A stretch of DNA of 64,000 nt, from the NCBI GenBank assembly GCA_015499995.1, contig JADNRV010000131.1, positions 90,349-154,348 of the forward strand. The letters are read 5' to 3'. Shown here one piece after another: positions 1 to 12,700 of this stretch (its first letter is position 1; each line of letters opens with the position of its first letter). The translations under genes were made by a program, and so were the position numbers. The notes under the pieces are model-generated. The model was not told the origin of the DNA, did not search any database, and saw nothing but the letters and a program-made list of their open reading frames with translations. The DNA comes from Flammula alnicola (taxonomy: Eukaryota; Basidiomycota; Agaricomycetes; Agaricales; Strophariaceae).

Positions 1-40
1 TCGTAAAGTGTAGTTATTGTATCTCCAGCATCCTGTATTA

Positions 41-2272
41 CTATGCATAGCCTGTCTTTGTAAGAAACTGTCCATCCTTTTGTAATTTATCGCGAGTCAT
101 TGTGTTTCGAAGTAGAATCATTGTGTCAAGGAAAAAATTATACCGGTCAACTTGCATTTCTCGAAGAATTGAGTGGAATCCCCCTAACCACACATTCGTC
201 TGCTCAGCAATAGAAGAGTTAAAATACCATGCCTTGCCATTTTCTCCAAGCAGTTCAGGGTAGTCGACTGGGTTGCAGTTGCTTTGACAAAACTTATCTT
301 TGACTGAATGTTTGCAATTAAAGTGGAAAACATCCACCGTAAGTCCGATGTCTTTGAAGAAGCGGTCGTCCTTGACATGCTTGGCAAGGGAGCAATTGTT
401 GTCGAAAAAAAGGTGGTTTGGCTTTTGACCGTTGATGCTGAATGTACGTTTAACAAACTCCTTTGTAGAATTAAATGTTTCAATGTTCACGAAACGTTGG
501 AGGGCAAAAGTAGACTTACTGCGCAGGTTGCAATCGCCTCTGCCCCAAAAAATGTCTCGCGCGCAAGAATCATACCACAAGGAGCGACTAAAATCTGCTC
601 ATTGTGGGTTCTCCGCCTCCCAAATTGTGCCGAAATTCTTTTCTTGGTCGCACTTCCAGTTGGTAAAGGTGAAGCACCTCGCAGATCTGAAACGCCCTCG
701 TTGATGCCATGAACCAAGTTCGGGTTCTGCTCATCCACCTCAAATTCTTCCTCCTCCTCATCGTCGATAAGCTCTCCAACATCAACCTCTTGAGCAATTC
801 CGTCATTCGGGTGCGATACACGTTGCCGTTTCAACTTTTCCTGGAGCTGAACACGAGATTCACCCCTCAGTATATAAACGCGCTCAACTTCCTGGTGAGA
901 TGGATGTATGCACGTCCTTTTCCCTTCGAGAACAGGTTCACTGCAGTCCTTGATAGCGCAAATGTTGCTGAGGCCACGATGTGCTGTGCAATATCGATCT
1001 CGTGAGGTGGTCAATGGAATTTTGCAATTGTGGACGGCACAACATGTGTGTCCCAATGTTACTCCGTCCATCACAGCAACCCACACAGACTTGATAGCTG
1101 AATTGATAGCTCGATATTAACTTTTCATTTACCAGCATAACAGATATAACACTGACGTTTGCCATCGTTACCATTGTATATACGGGTACACTTCTTGCAA
1201 CGATGTAAGACTTCCTTTTGCCCATACAGTTTGATGCGAGCGTTTCGTGCTTTGATAGCCTCTGTGAACCGGTCGGCTTGCTCTCCTGTGTGAGGCACTA
1301 TCAAGGTTGTATTGCGTTCATGATGATCTTCGAGCAGAGATAGGATCGTAAATCCATCTTGTACGTGATCTCCTTTGAGTGCGGCTTTGAATGTCCAGTC
1401 CACGGGAAGGCAATCAGGTCCTGACAGTGCTATTTCATATGTACGAGCACAGTTTGTAAAAGATTTCCTGTGAAAGACATCAATCAACGCAGTTCCAAAG
1501 CTTCAATGTTCAAATGTACGGTACCATGAGATGTTTGTATCCGTGCGCCACATATTTACAACCTTCCACTCAACGAATTGATGCTCTCCGACTTGAATTA
1601 TTTCTGGTGTACTGCCATCATAATAGTGTCGCATGCCGTCCTTTACAGAATAGTTGTGGTAGTAGGCCGTCTGGCATCCTAACATTTCCGTATGAGAACA
1701 TGATTCGATAAACTTTCTGTGTGGGAAAACGCACCCTCGCACTGGAACCTTATTGCCCATACAGGGCGAACACCTTTATCCAAAGTATAGAGTACCCCTT
1801 GCATCTGATCTGTCTTCTGAAGTTTGAGGCCCTTTGTGGGTCGGTTACAAAGGCTGTTTGTGCAGTAATTGAAAGGAGGGTATAAAGAGGCTATTAAACT
1901 GGATTAGTATGCATTGACAGATTTGTATAGAATGCAGAATTCACTATAACCGAGGTCTTTCCCAAACAATTTGAACCTTTCATCCACAACTTTTGCCTTC
2001 TCAGCATATCCCCACACTGTGTCCTTTAGATATGACCATAGCGTATTGGTTGACTTCTCATCAATGTCGCACAGATCAGATAGTAGAATTGTGACCGATT
2101 CGGGCAAAAACAGCGGTGGATCGCTAGCTGGCCAGCTCGAAGCTTGGGCGAGAAGGATGTCAGCCTTGAAACGCGGTGTGTAGAGAAGGAAAGAAGATAT
2201 TTTGAGGAGCATATCATGATTCAATACTTGTGGAAAAGAGTTGGCGAGTTTGAGAAAGTCATCGACTGCCAT
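41..2272 (-). CDS. CxC5/CxC6-type cysteine-cluster protein associated with KDZ transposases
   Basis: Multi-exon gene read from ATG at 2272 to the stop at 41. Visible exons cover about 2272-1990, 1904-1750, 1690-1560, 1500-1165, 1100-575 and 500-41; each join I checked keeps the frame. Seen: an N-terminal helical part; a middle part with paired Cys and the motif IQVGEHQFVE; a cysteine cluster with CKKC, then GHTCCAVHNC, YCTAHRGLSNICAIKDC and RTCIHPSH; an acidic stretch (DDEEEEEFEVDE); and a C-terminal block with HLFFDNNCSLAKHV, VFHFNCKH and SIAEQTNVWLGG. This order matches the CxC5 and CxC6 like cysteine cluster proteins found with Kyakuja-Dileera-Zisupton elements in basidiomycetes. These may come from transposon-associated genes; the molecular function is unknown. 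No KDZ transposase is visible beside it. Unlike the next four genes it has no frameshift. Confidence 0.75.
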
Positions 2273-3837
2273 TATATTGAGATACGCAAAAGGAAGACAA
2301 GCGCGTTGTACTACTACTATAGGGTCAGAAACTAACTTGACGCGATGAGGGCACGTGATGTAACTATCGGCACGTGCCATATGGAAAGGCGGACAGGCGG
2401 ACAGGCGGATCGGCGGCGGTTCGGACTCTCGAAATACGGAACGTCCTCGAGAATTACAGCAAAAGAAGGAAGCAGGTAGGATAAGACAAGATCGCCAAAT
2501 GGAAAACTGGGGTTCGATTTTAGGTTCATGCCGAGATCCCTTTGCAATTCGGTCTCTCTATGTAGAGGGTGACCAGACCTAGGCAAGCGTCATCGCACCA
2601 GTAGCTCGGCGGTAGAGCCTCTAGAATTTAGAAGAACGTCGTTGAACGATACTTAGGAGTTTTCAAAGTATGGTCGTTAGCGAGACGTCGGCCAAGACAA
2701 GCCTTTTGTCGGTTATCAAGATAAGTGGCGTGGAGGTCTCGTTGAGCTGGAAGCTATTTCGCATGGATTTGAAAAGCAGCGTTTCTGATTGGCATGAAAA
2801 CATTGGGGCGGGCGAGTGATCCCATCAAAATTTGAATTGTTTCTAAAACTCGAGAATTTAGAAAAGCCTCTATTTCCCTAAGAGCAATATTCCGCCATAT
2901 AGACTGCACTTCCTCGGCTTATCTGGTATATGTGCATCAAGTGTCCCGCAGCATGCTGAATGGTTGATGTGAAAGTCGTAATTTGTCTCGTCTAGTCAAC
3001 GTCCCTTACGACCAGTTGGATACCGGCAAAACGCAGGAGAAAAATAGCACACAGGTAATACAGTCCAGAAACAGACAAGACGGGCTCTTCGGTGTAAAGG
3101 CTTCAAGTTTGAGACATATACGAAGCCGTAAGCAGTCATTATGGGCGTCCGCAATGGAAGTTGGCTATCCGATTTGACGCCCTGCCAACCGTCTACATAT
3201 CGGCCAGAAAAGTGAACTTGGGTGGGCGAGCTGACAGGCACAAGACGTTAACGTTAGTCGAGAGTCCAATGCAAAGATAGGACGAGCAGATGCCAGACGG
3301 TCAAAGCTTTGCTGATGGTAAAATGTTTCAATGGCAAGTACCCCGGTAATTATCGACCAGGAATAACAGAGGTCGTGAACAGACAGTGGAGCAAGGATAC
3401 AGGGTTCCGAGATCGAAGTCGTTTGGACTTAGAACGTTTCTGCCAACCCAGATAACGTGGATCACGGAAAACGTGAACTTGAGGAAAAACTAGCACGTTG
3501 AGAGCCAAGCGATCCGAATGGCAGACACGTTCGAAGCTAAAGCCAAACATGCACAAATAATATCCCTCAGTGACGTCGGAGTCGGACAACCATGGCACGG
3601 ATCCAGCAACGAATTCTTTGACTGGATCCACCACTCTCTCGCAGATTCTCTACTATCAAGTATTCTAGTGAATACCTTGACAAGCCTACCGAAAGGAACG
3701 ACGAACTATTGACAGTATAAACTGCCTCCGAGCGTGTGAGTGGCGTTAAATTTGTCGTTTATTTCGGCGGCCAGTGACTGACCCAATCGTGGGTTCATTT
3801 ACAGAACTTGCTGTAAATACAAAGTCCACGGACCAAC
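2273..3837. other. Intergenic; no supported gene
   Basis: Short open frames only, none with recognisable sequence or splice-supported extension. It should hold the divergent promoters of the CxC gene (minus) and the phosphatidylserine synthase gene (plus). A short stretch near 2590-2620 resembles a tRNA D-arm but has no partner arms. Confidence 0.5.
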
Positions 3838-6108
3838 ATGTCCTTGGCTAGACACGAAAACACCGACTTGTCGCCTACATCACCAGTAGAGGACGATTCG
3901 GACGTCATACCGTCAAATGTTGCGGAGATTGAGCCAGAGCCTGTGCCAGGTCTTAATGGAGTCCCTGTGCGATGTACGTTAAAATACACGCGGTCGTTAA
4001 TTGCGACAACGCAGAAACTTAATCCGTTTCGTAAATTTGACCCCCACGCTTTTGTATAGGGTACGATGTATGTGGCGCTCTCAATTTGTCGAATCTCTCC
4101 TTCGTAACGACTGGATCATGCTGACGGGTTAATTGTCCATCAGGCGACCGTACGGAATCATACACACGAATAACACCTTTTCAAGAAAAACACGATACGA
4201 GTGTTGAGTAAGTACTTTTTTCTTCTGGAGGCGTAGACGCTCTGGCCTGTCGACAAACTAAATCCAGTCAGATTCTTTTACAAACCAGTAACTCTGTCGG
4301 CGCTTGCGTGCGGTTTAATCGTCCTTGCCTATGTGGCTACAACTCAAGATGTTTTGGAGGAAGGAAGGGACAAACGACGCGTGTATGTCTCTCATCCCTG
4401 TCTCTTCCCCCACCTTTTCGTCCTCTTACAGTATGGCGTTCCAGCGGCGTGTACGCAGCGATAGCTTCGTTCTTGCTGTTCGCGATGATCCAGTTTCGCG
4501 ATGGTCCTTTCGTCCGACCACATCCTGCCTTCTGGCGTGTAATATTAGGGCGTTAACCTGCTCTACGAGCTCGCTCTCGTCTTCTTACTCTTCCAAGACC
4601 TTAATACGCCCGTCACATGATGACTTACATCGACTTTAATCTCGGAGTACCGTTGCCCGAGAAGAGCTACGCTGAAGACTGTGCTTTGACCGCGAAGAAC
4701 CTTTGGGTATGAATAAATTCGTTCTAGTTGCCTTTCTAGACTGACCGCGAGTCATTCAGAATGCGTTTGACATCTTCTGTGTAGCTCATGCTCTTGGTTG
4801 GTTTGGAAAGGCCATGATTCTCCGGATTACTGGTTTTGCTGGGTCAGCCTCTATAATAATCGATAGTTCCCCTCAATTAGATTGACTGATGATTTTCTAC
4901 GTAGATCCTTAGTATTGCCTTCGAGTTGGCGGAGTACAGTCTACAACACCAATTGCCGAACTTCGCAGAGGTACGTCATGTCACAAAAACCACTCATTAC
5001 CCTGACCGTGACACCCGTGCAGTGCTGGTGGGACCATGTATGTCTATTATGTCTTCTTATACTAAAGCTGACTTGCTCTCATCCTTGACAAATAGTGGAT
5101 TCTGGATGTCATGGTATGCAATTGGTTAGGGACCTATCTCGGTATGTCTATGCTGGCTAAATTGTCAATATCCACTTAAAGCTCGGCATTTTAATATCCC
5201 GAACTTCTTAGGAATGAAAGTCTGTCAGTACTTCGAAGTTAAGGTACGACCCTGTGACACCTGTATGAAGTGACTTCGTCTGAAGAACACGTCGTGTAGC
5301 CTTACGAATGGCGCGGGTTTCGCCAGACACGAGGCATACGGTCCAAGGCAAAGCGAGTGCTCAGCCAGTTCTCACCTCATGACTTTACCGCGTTCAAATG
5401 GGGAACGGCGACGGACTTTCTCCACTTTTCGACGGTCGTCTTGCTGCTTGCGGTCTTCCTGGCGGCGGAGCTCAACCCTTTCTACCTCAAAGTATGAAAG
5501 TCTAGTTTATCTGCGTCTGAATCGAATTCTTGATTGACGTTTGCTTATTTGATAGAGCTTACTGTGGATGGAGCCGGATCATCCTATTATCATCTTGCGT
5601 CTGGCCTTCGTCTTTCTTTGTGCCCTGCCGGCCGTTCGGGAACTGTATCAGTACATTAACGATCCACGGTAAGCTTATTTAAGTTTCATGGCCTCGGCAT
5701 AGGTTTACGATTCGTATTCTTCCTTTCGATCCGGATTTCTAGACGGGCAGTGAGGATGGGTCAACATGTCTGGCTCCTTCTTGCTACAGTCATCACTGAA
5801 CTTCTGGTAATTACAAAATGGAGTAAAGGGCAATTCCCTGCTCCTCTTCCGTCCAAGGTTAAGTGGGGATGGGCAATTGGAGCTATTCTCCTTGTCCTTT
5901 ATCCCACCTTTCAAGTGAGTTTCATTTCGAGTTTCAGCTGTTGATTTCTCCCATCCTTTTCTTTTTCTTTACTCGTGTTCGAGATACTCTCTTCTCTCTC
6001 TATTCTTTCCCTGCATGACGGTTGACTGATGTTATACAGTTTGGAATCCCGAGCGCGAGAAGATACATCCAGAAACATCAGAAGAAAGGAAAACCCAAAG
6101 TGTATTGA
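3838..6108 (+). CDS. Phosphatidylserine synthase, PTDSS (base-exchange) type, with single-base frameshifts
   Basis: Makes phosphatidylserine by exchanging a phospholipid head group for serine in the ER membrane (family knowledge, PF03034). Homology to animal PTDSS1/2 is visible along the length: RFFYKPVTLSALACG; GPFVRPHPAFWRVILG; LLYELALVFLLFQDL; TYIDFNLG; NAFDIFCVAHALGW; ELAEYSLQHQLPNFAE, then CWWDH and WILDVMVCNWLG; LGMKVCQYFEVK; HDFTAFKW; then three or four hydrophobic segments and a basic tail ending at 6108. Exons confirmed by good sites: 5096-5141, 5212-5243, 5300-5491, 5556-5668, 5743-5914, 6040-6108. The first exons (from ATG 3838) are less certain. Three indels break the frame: an extra base near 4549, a missing base near 4609 and a missing base near 4822. 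The first two compensate each other. Yeast PS synthase (Cho1) is unrelated in mechanism. Function is confident; integrity is not. Confidence 0.85.
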
Positions 6109-7403
6109 AGGATGGAATTATCCATATCATCTTGGCTATAGTTAAGAGCTCTATTAATATGCTGTAAGTCACAATAATTAACGTCTCTCTCTTATATAAT
6201 ATTCCCTCCGCTCGTGGGCACTGCGCATCAGCCTATCACATCAAGTCGCCTGTCTGTTATCGTACCATCTATTTGACATGATCGATCGTGTGAGAGCTGG
6301 GAAGAAATAGGCTGTTTATCTACGGGAGAGCCGAGCACCATCCTTTGTTGTCGGAGAAGGCTGTGCCCGTCCTTCGTTGGTTGTGTCAGGCACCAAATGG
6401 GAGTATTGCATACATAAATAAGAATCATGGTAGGTCGTTGTCGATTGGATACCAATTATGGCAGGCGTCATGAAAAACCGTCTGGACGGCTCTGCCAGTT
6501 ATTTCTGTTGTTCTCCGTTGACAAACCATAGAAGAAAGAAGCTGATGGGGACCCCAACGTGTGGTGGAGAGCTAACTTTGAGGTCATGAGTCCAGACGCT
6601 TTTGTAGTCCTTTGTTTATGGCTTATTCACTTCGACGCCAAAAATACCCAGAGTGAACAGCTATCTGCTGATATTGACCCTCTTCGTGTATGCAAATAGG
6701 GTCGATTGGCAGTGGTGAAAGGAGATACTATCATAGATATCGCATGCTTAGCACTCAGTGACAAACGGTTGTTCGGAGGTTCATCTCCGGCTCTTCCAGA
6801 AAAATCATCGGAGAGTAGAACCGTAACCCAATGATTGGGATTGAGATTTCAGGGATCCCTCTGGATGTATGAACGTCTTAATATAGCTACGCGCGCGCAT
6901 TCTTACTCGTGCGGCTAAGTGCAGGACCAGGTAGGCTCGTGAATGGGAACTTTGTTATGATTCATACACCGATGATTTAGGTTCTATTCAGGATGGGTAA
7001 ATACTTCGCGCATTTTCTATTTCACCAAGTTTGAAACCCGAATGCTTTTAATGGTCAGAATAGTCGTAATTATTGGAGTAATTTTACTCATTGAGATTCC
7101 TAAGTATCGGGCCCGACGTCACATGTCTTCAGGGAATTTCATGGTACCATCTGGTTCTGCAGTTTATCAGGACGTCCGCCGCGACAAGTTCACGCCCCTG
7201 TGAATTTAGATAAGGCGGCCCGCCGCAGCCTGCCGCGGAGCCGCGACACGTGACTATAATAAATATCTTTGTTTGGTCTCCAGGCGATGGAACAAATTCG
7301 GACACAGCCACATCTCCCAGTCTTCATCTCGAACCTCTTTGTCATCGTCCTTGCGTTGCACTCTACTCCCTTCTACTGCTGTATATTCCATAACCTCGTC
7401 AAA
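6109..7403. other. Intergenic; promoter side of KIN17
   Basis: No coding stretch with a recognisable product on either strand. Probably holds the 3' end of the phosphatidylserine synthase transcript and the promoter of the KIN17 gene. Confidence 0.5.
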
Positions 7404-8459
7404 ATGCCGCGTGCTGAAGGTAATATACTATATCGGCATCAAAAACCTACTAAAACATTCTTATGACAGTCGGAACTCCCAAGTTCGTGGCGAACAAGAT
7501 GAAATCCAAGGGTCTGCAGCGCCTGCGGTGGTATTGCAAGTTTGTGAGAAACAATGCCGAGACGAGAACGGATTCAAGTGCCATGCTGCCTCCGAGTCGC
7601 ATCTGCGGCAAATGTTAGTGGTTGGGGAACATGCAGGGAGTCATATTGCCGGCTTTTCGCAGCAGTTTCAATCTGAATTCGTCTCTTGCTTTCAAGAAGG
7701 TCCGTTTCTTCCCCTTTCATTCTACGACAAATGCCTCATGTTGGTTTTCTTAGATTTGGAACGAAACGTGTTCGAGCCAACCAAGTATATCAGGAGTACA
7801 TCGCCGACAAGAACCATCTCCACATGAACTCCACTCGCTGGGTACCTTGTCGGAGTTCGTAAAGCATCTGGACGATCGGGGATTGCCAGAGTGGATGAGA
7901 CGGAGAAAGGCTGGTTTATCGCGTGGATCGACAGCAGCCCGAAGGCTCTTGAGAAAGCGGTGCGTCTCGCTCATTACCTCATTCAACCCAATCGTTAATC
8001 TTGAATACCTCTCTATAGGAAGCAGCACAGAAGAAGGACCGGGCAGCAATTTCTGATGAACAGCGGGAGCGACAGCTTATGCGGAGCAAATTGAGCGAGC
8101 AGCAGCGGAGACCGGCAATGAAGCAGGGCCGTCGACACCTCCGATGTTGAGGAGGGATTGAAGCGTGACGAGAACGCAGAGAAAGTGGTTTTGTCTCTCT
8201 CGGCGAAGCCTATAGCCACAGCTGCGGCACCGACTGCCTTAAGATGAACCCATTGAAAGCCGCTGTGAATCCTCTCAAAGCAAATCCTCTCAAACGGCCA
8301 AATGTGTTCAAATCGGCCCCATCAGCAGCTTCTTCCGAGGGCGGAGACAAAGCGGGGAATGAGAAAAAGCGACCGGCTCCGATGACTGCTGCAGAGAAAC
8401 TCATAATTGAAGAACAGGAGCGGAAGCGGAGACGAATGGACAGGGACAATATGGCTTGA
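7404..8459 (+). CDS. KIN17-family DNA/RNA-binding zinc-finger protein, multiple single-base deletions
   Basis: KIN17 proteins are nuclear nucleic-acid-binding proteins linked to DNA repair, replication and splicing. ATG 7404 begins a tiny first exon (five codons plus one base); after a short intron comes TPKFVANKMKSKGLQ, then the C2H2 finger (WYC, then VCEKQCRDENGFKCH, ESHLRQ), the winged-helix part (FGTKRVRANQVYQEYI, HLHMNSTRW, DETEKGWFIAWID), a charged stretch, and a C-terminus with NPLK repeats ending in KRRRMDRDNMA at 8459. It lacks the C-terminal KOW-type region of animal KIN17, as fungal members often do. The frame shifts at about 7538, 7685, 7844, 7871, 8081, 8143 and 8241; each is repaired by restoring one base to a short homopolymer. 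Introns lie near 7420-7463, 7702-7755 and 7962-8019. It converges on the viperin-like gene, about 155 bp apart. Confidence 0.88.
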
Positions 8460-8615
8460 AGTTCTTTTTGCCCTCGTGTATGTTTTCATATTGTAACGAT
8501 CAAATCCATAATCTTTTTCTTATGATTTACATAAAGTTTCTCGGAGATCTGGGGGAATATCCGCTTCGCCCACCGTAACGCCTCACTGCCAGGATATATA
8601 AGAGAGTTCAACATA

Positions 8616-9753
8616 TTACCATGAGATTTCTTGCTCTTTCGATCTTTCCCACTCAAATATACCACCTCTCTCTACGAACGCCTCTGTCTCCCACCCTGCG
8701 TTTTAATGCAGCATCTACGCCAACTCAGGAGAGTCCTTCCGGGATCTTGCCTCCTTGCATTCAAGAACCTAGACGGAGTTTTTAGCTTGATCAATGATCC
8801 TTATCATCGAAAACACCAACCTCATATATCGTCGAGGAGGAGATAGGAATTTTCCATGGCGTCGTTATCTTATGGGACGAGGAGGGCTGCGATTCATGGC
8901 GTTTTAAAAGGATTGGAATTCGTCTTGGTTATGATCATCTTGTTGCGTCTCGCAGGCCTCTGGGCCACGTTTTCACCTTCGAGCAGCAATACTTGGAAGA
9001 CCTGGGAAGAGATATCAGCGTCTGGGAGTCCTTTGATGGGGTAGCCATCATATCATACCTTCCATCTAACGGTGCGATCTCTGCAATATTCTCGTTCATG
9101 TCTTCCTCCCAGTTGTACCGTGACACGACAGAATTGATCTTGAGCATAATACCCGGTCTTTACACCAGCCGCGACCTGGAACACCTTGCGCGTGTGTACC
9201 CTTTGCCTTTTTGTCCTTCCGATCTTCAAGTTCGTTTCGTCGTCGAACGAGTCGCATGACACACCCATGATGTCCAAGTACTTCCCATACTCGTCCAACC
9301 ACTTCTCAGTGACCTTCGACCCATTGCATGTGATGCCCGTCGACTCGAGCTCCAAATCGACCTTCGCGAACTTGATGATCTCTCCGAGAAATTTGGGCTC
9401 GAGGAAGGGCTCCCGCCGGAGATGTTGAGTTTCTTCATCCCCTTATCGGCGAGCATCCGAAGCCCGCGTTTGGCTTCGTCGATGGGTAGTATGTATGAAG
9501 TGAGCGAGGTGTGGAAGCACATCTTGCACTCATAGTTGCACACGCGGTGAGGGAAGTAGTTTACGGAGAGGGGTATGATACGCCCTGTTTTGGGGTCGTT
9601 CAAGATGGATATGGCGCGTGGTTGGATGGATGGCGGGTGCTTGGGGCTGCTCAACTGGGGGTTAGATTGGGAATCCTGGCTAGGAGGCTGCGTGTTCGTC
9701 CTCCTCTTACGTTCTTTCTTCAAGTTTTGATTAAATGAAATAGTGCTTTGCAA
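8616..9753 (-). CDS. Viperin-like radical SAM enzyme (RSAD2 family)
   Basis: Viperins are radical SAM enzymes; studied members dehydrate nucleotides to ddhNTPs, which terminate polymerases and give antiviral defence. Seen from the N-terminus: a basic, Pro/Ser-rich leader; PLSVNYFPHR; the cluster motif CNYECKMC (Cys 72, 76 and 79 in the open frame) and FHT; LPIDEAKRGLRML; MKKLNISGG followed by an EP-type site disturbed by a lost G near 9413; ELESTGITCNGS; LDIMGVSCDSFDDETN; MLKINSVVSRYNWEEDM; then RWK, an intron of about 59 nt and VFQVLLLEGEN; SYLLLDEYMR; VGVDAALKR; and GGIFEWERSKEQEISW with the stop at 8616-8618. The final Trp is a viperin hallmark needed for Fe-S cluster loading. At least five single-base losses break the frame. 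The start is unresolved: the open frame begins after a stop at 9754 with no ATG, so an upstream exon or frame error is likely. Confidence 0.87.
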
Positions 9754-12700
9754 TTACTACACTTGGCTAATGTCGGTAGCAACCAGCTTCTCTTCCGAGT
9801 CTCTTCTTTATGAGCGCTCTTGTACTCGTGTGGAAGGGCTGTTCCCTTTATACGATATACAAAGGAGGTGGCTTCAGACCTCACGACGCCCCATAAGTAA
9901 TTTTTCTGTGTCGGTCGTGACCATCAAATTACTCGGCGCGCCAGCGTCGGCCGGTTCGGGATTGTCCGTTCCCGCTCTATGGTCAAATTGGGTCAAGGTT
10001 CATTTTTAAAAATATGATTCTTTGCTCTCAACAGAATTGAATCTGAATTGCCGTTTAGTGCTGGAGCGCAACGGCCTTCCGAAATGTCGTCTTTGGAAAT
10101 ATCCTGTCCAGATTTCAGAGGTACTTACGCATTAATGTTCTGCCTGGAAAGTTCAATCCATAAGGTTGGAAAGTCTATATATAACATGAGGACATTTCAA
10201 TTTATCGATGGGTAATGAAATTGTTTAGAATGTCTATAATTATCAACGAAACCAGCGATTGGGGAAAAGCAGAAATGGACCTTTCCAGGTTCCAAATTCC
10301 AGGTTCCAATAATGAGTTGGCCTCGGACGTCCGAAGCTTGATAGAATCAATTTGAGGCATATGGGTATGGCGAATGAAACCATTATCCAGGAACTGCACA
10401 AGAAGAGACGTTCGTCTATGCAGCATAGCGCAATAGTGAGCTGAGTTCTTGTGGGTTCTTGGAAGGATCAGACCAATCTGAGATGCGGGCATGAGGCCAT
10501 TGACATGAGGATCGCAACTCTTTTCCTCTGGTTCTGCGTCATCGTGGTGTGGTCGCATGTAGCGCATGCAAGGTGAGAAATGAAGTGTGAGCGACCGGTG
10601 TTGTACGTTGACGCCGTTGAATGCACTAAATTCTTGAGGGCCAGTCTGAGCTGTGAAAGGCATTCTCTATAAACGTTCGTGTCTCAGAGAAAGGCTTCTG
10701 CACACCTTCTGGGACCCTGTCCGCCTGGTATGTGTTTTGAAGAGAATCCAGACTCCAAGGTAGATGCTTTACAGCAGTCTTGGTTCTTCGTCTGGAACCA
10801 GACCAATATGGGAGGCGCTACGTAGTGCGTAGCTAATATCTTGGAAATCCGACCGAGCGAGGAAGAACCATAGGAGGTTGAAACATGGATCTAGGGTGCG
10901 ACAGAATTTCTTCACCGCCCTTCTACGAAGCATTTGGGTATTAGAAGAAAGACACAGAGACAAGAAACAGGCTGTGTTCTCCAGAATGTGTCGCTGAATA
11001 GGGCGCGGCCTCTTTTTGAAGTCCACGTAATAATCGAAATCGCGATCTAGGAGATGATAGGACCTCAGACATGAAAATTAGTGTGCGCCTAGAATATGTT
11101 TAAATCTTCCACGTCACAACCTGCGCGATCGAGGAGATGCGTCAGTCGATGTCGATGTCGATGTCGATGTCGATGCCCACAAGACGTATCATAGAAATAC
11201 CTAGAATTACGAATTACGATATCAATATGATATCGATCTAAAATGTCGATTGGCCAATGAATGCTCTTCAGAGGGTCTTCTCCTGATAAATCTTGTGGAT
11301 CGGGGAGAAGTAGACTGCGACCGACTGAAAAGAAACATTAGAAGACAAGTGATAGCTATCTGAAGCACTCACTTCGTCTTGTTTCGTTGGAAGTTAAAAT
11401 TTGTGTAGATGATTATTGGTGGCGTGCATTCTGGGCGAGACCGCCTGCGGTTTGTTGGATTGGTGACTACTTACTTGGAAGAAGCGGAGCCGGAATGCAA
11501 GTGGAGTTTGCGTTTCCTGATATGTTACAGTCTGATACGGCCGGGGCTCAGGGAAAGAATGGCGGAAATGGAATATCAAGACGACGAGCGCTGAAGCTTG
11601 AAGGCTGAAGATGGCATAATTAGAATGGACCCCTGTTCAATTGAGTGTCTTCAGCTTGTGATATGGAAGGCAGAGTATGACATGTTCAGAAGGCTTCTCC
11701 GATACAGCTGGGCTTGGTCAATTCGAGTCTCGAACTCCGAGCCGTTTGTTTTCTACTCTCCTTCAATAAAAATAAACAAATGTTAAACACTCTCGGCACC
11801 ACTCGGCACTCGGCGCTAAAATAGATGTAGCAGTGTACGCCTTGGCTTGTTCCATTCTCAGGCTTCAGCTAATCTGAGACATTTTTTGGGGGGAGGACAC
11901 GACCATCTTGTGCCCGAGGCTGAAATACCGCCTCTCGCTTTCCACTCCTACAGTAAGTTCCTTGAATACGCACTGCCAAGATAGAAAAACGGTGTCGTTC
12001 TTTGATCACTTTATAATTATTATCCATAGGAACTATCGATCGTGCACGCATAAGTCTCGCAAATTTCTGGCCAATCGTGAAGAAATGCAAATGCCCGACT
12101 ACCTCGGCTGGAAAAATGCACGTTTTCCAATCGACCGCACTGCCATTGACTCACACGAGAAGAATGGATTTGAGTGGGAATCAGTCCTCGATGATGCCAA
12201 AAATACTTGGGCGCTATTTAGCGCCTTGCTAGTCCTTTGCGGTGGGCAGATCAGTAAGGTCGGTAAGGAAAACGTCCACTGGTGTTTAAAAATAACACAC
12301 TACGCAGGAGTGCTGGAATTGCTCTTTCGACTGTGCAATTGTTTCACTGCGCGATTGGCGGCATGAACTTTGTTCGTGCTGCCCTGTGATGCCCCATGCA
12401 TATGCCGCTTTGCAATTTCTGTGCACCCGAAGATATGCCGTCTGGACTCTAGACTTGCGGCCTGGGACCCCATGCATCATGCTACCATTGACAACAAAGC
12501 GTTTGCAGGCTGCCATTTGCACCACCAACTTCGCTAGCCTTCGATGCGGCGACGACAGCCCTAATAGTATCAGCCGGAATGATCCTCATTGAGTTAGGTG
12601 CGGTCCGGTGTTAATGCCGCGTTTTGTGAAGGTAAAATGGCTTGCGTCTGCATCTCATCGTCGAAGAAAAACGCGCTGGCATCCTCTGCGGTGGCCAGCA

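Noticed and set aside
2590..2625. tRNA-like D-arm (GTAGCTCGGCGGTAGAGCC)
   Set aside because: No anticodon arm, T-arm or acceptor stem in proper spacing; the GGTTCGA-like stretch near 2512 is on the wrong side.
10202..10663. 150-codon minus-strand open frame
   Set aside because: No motif, no splice support and base composition like surrounding intergenic DNA.
11270..11400. Possible last exon of a small minus-strand gene (VAVYFSPIHKIYQEKTL)
   Set aside because: A plausible intron precedes it but upstream frames contain stops and no family is recognisable.
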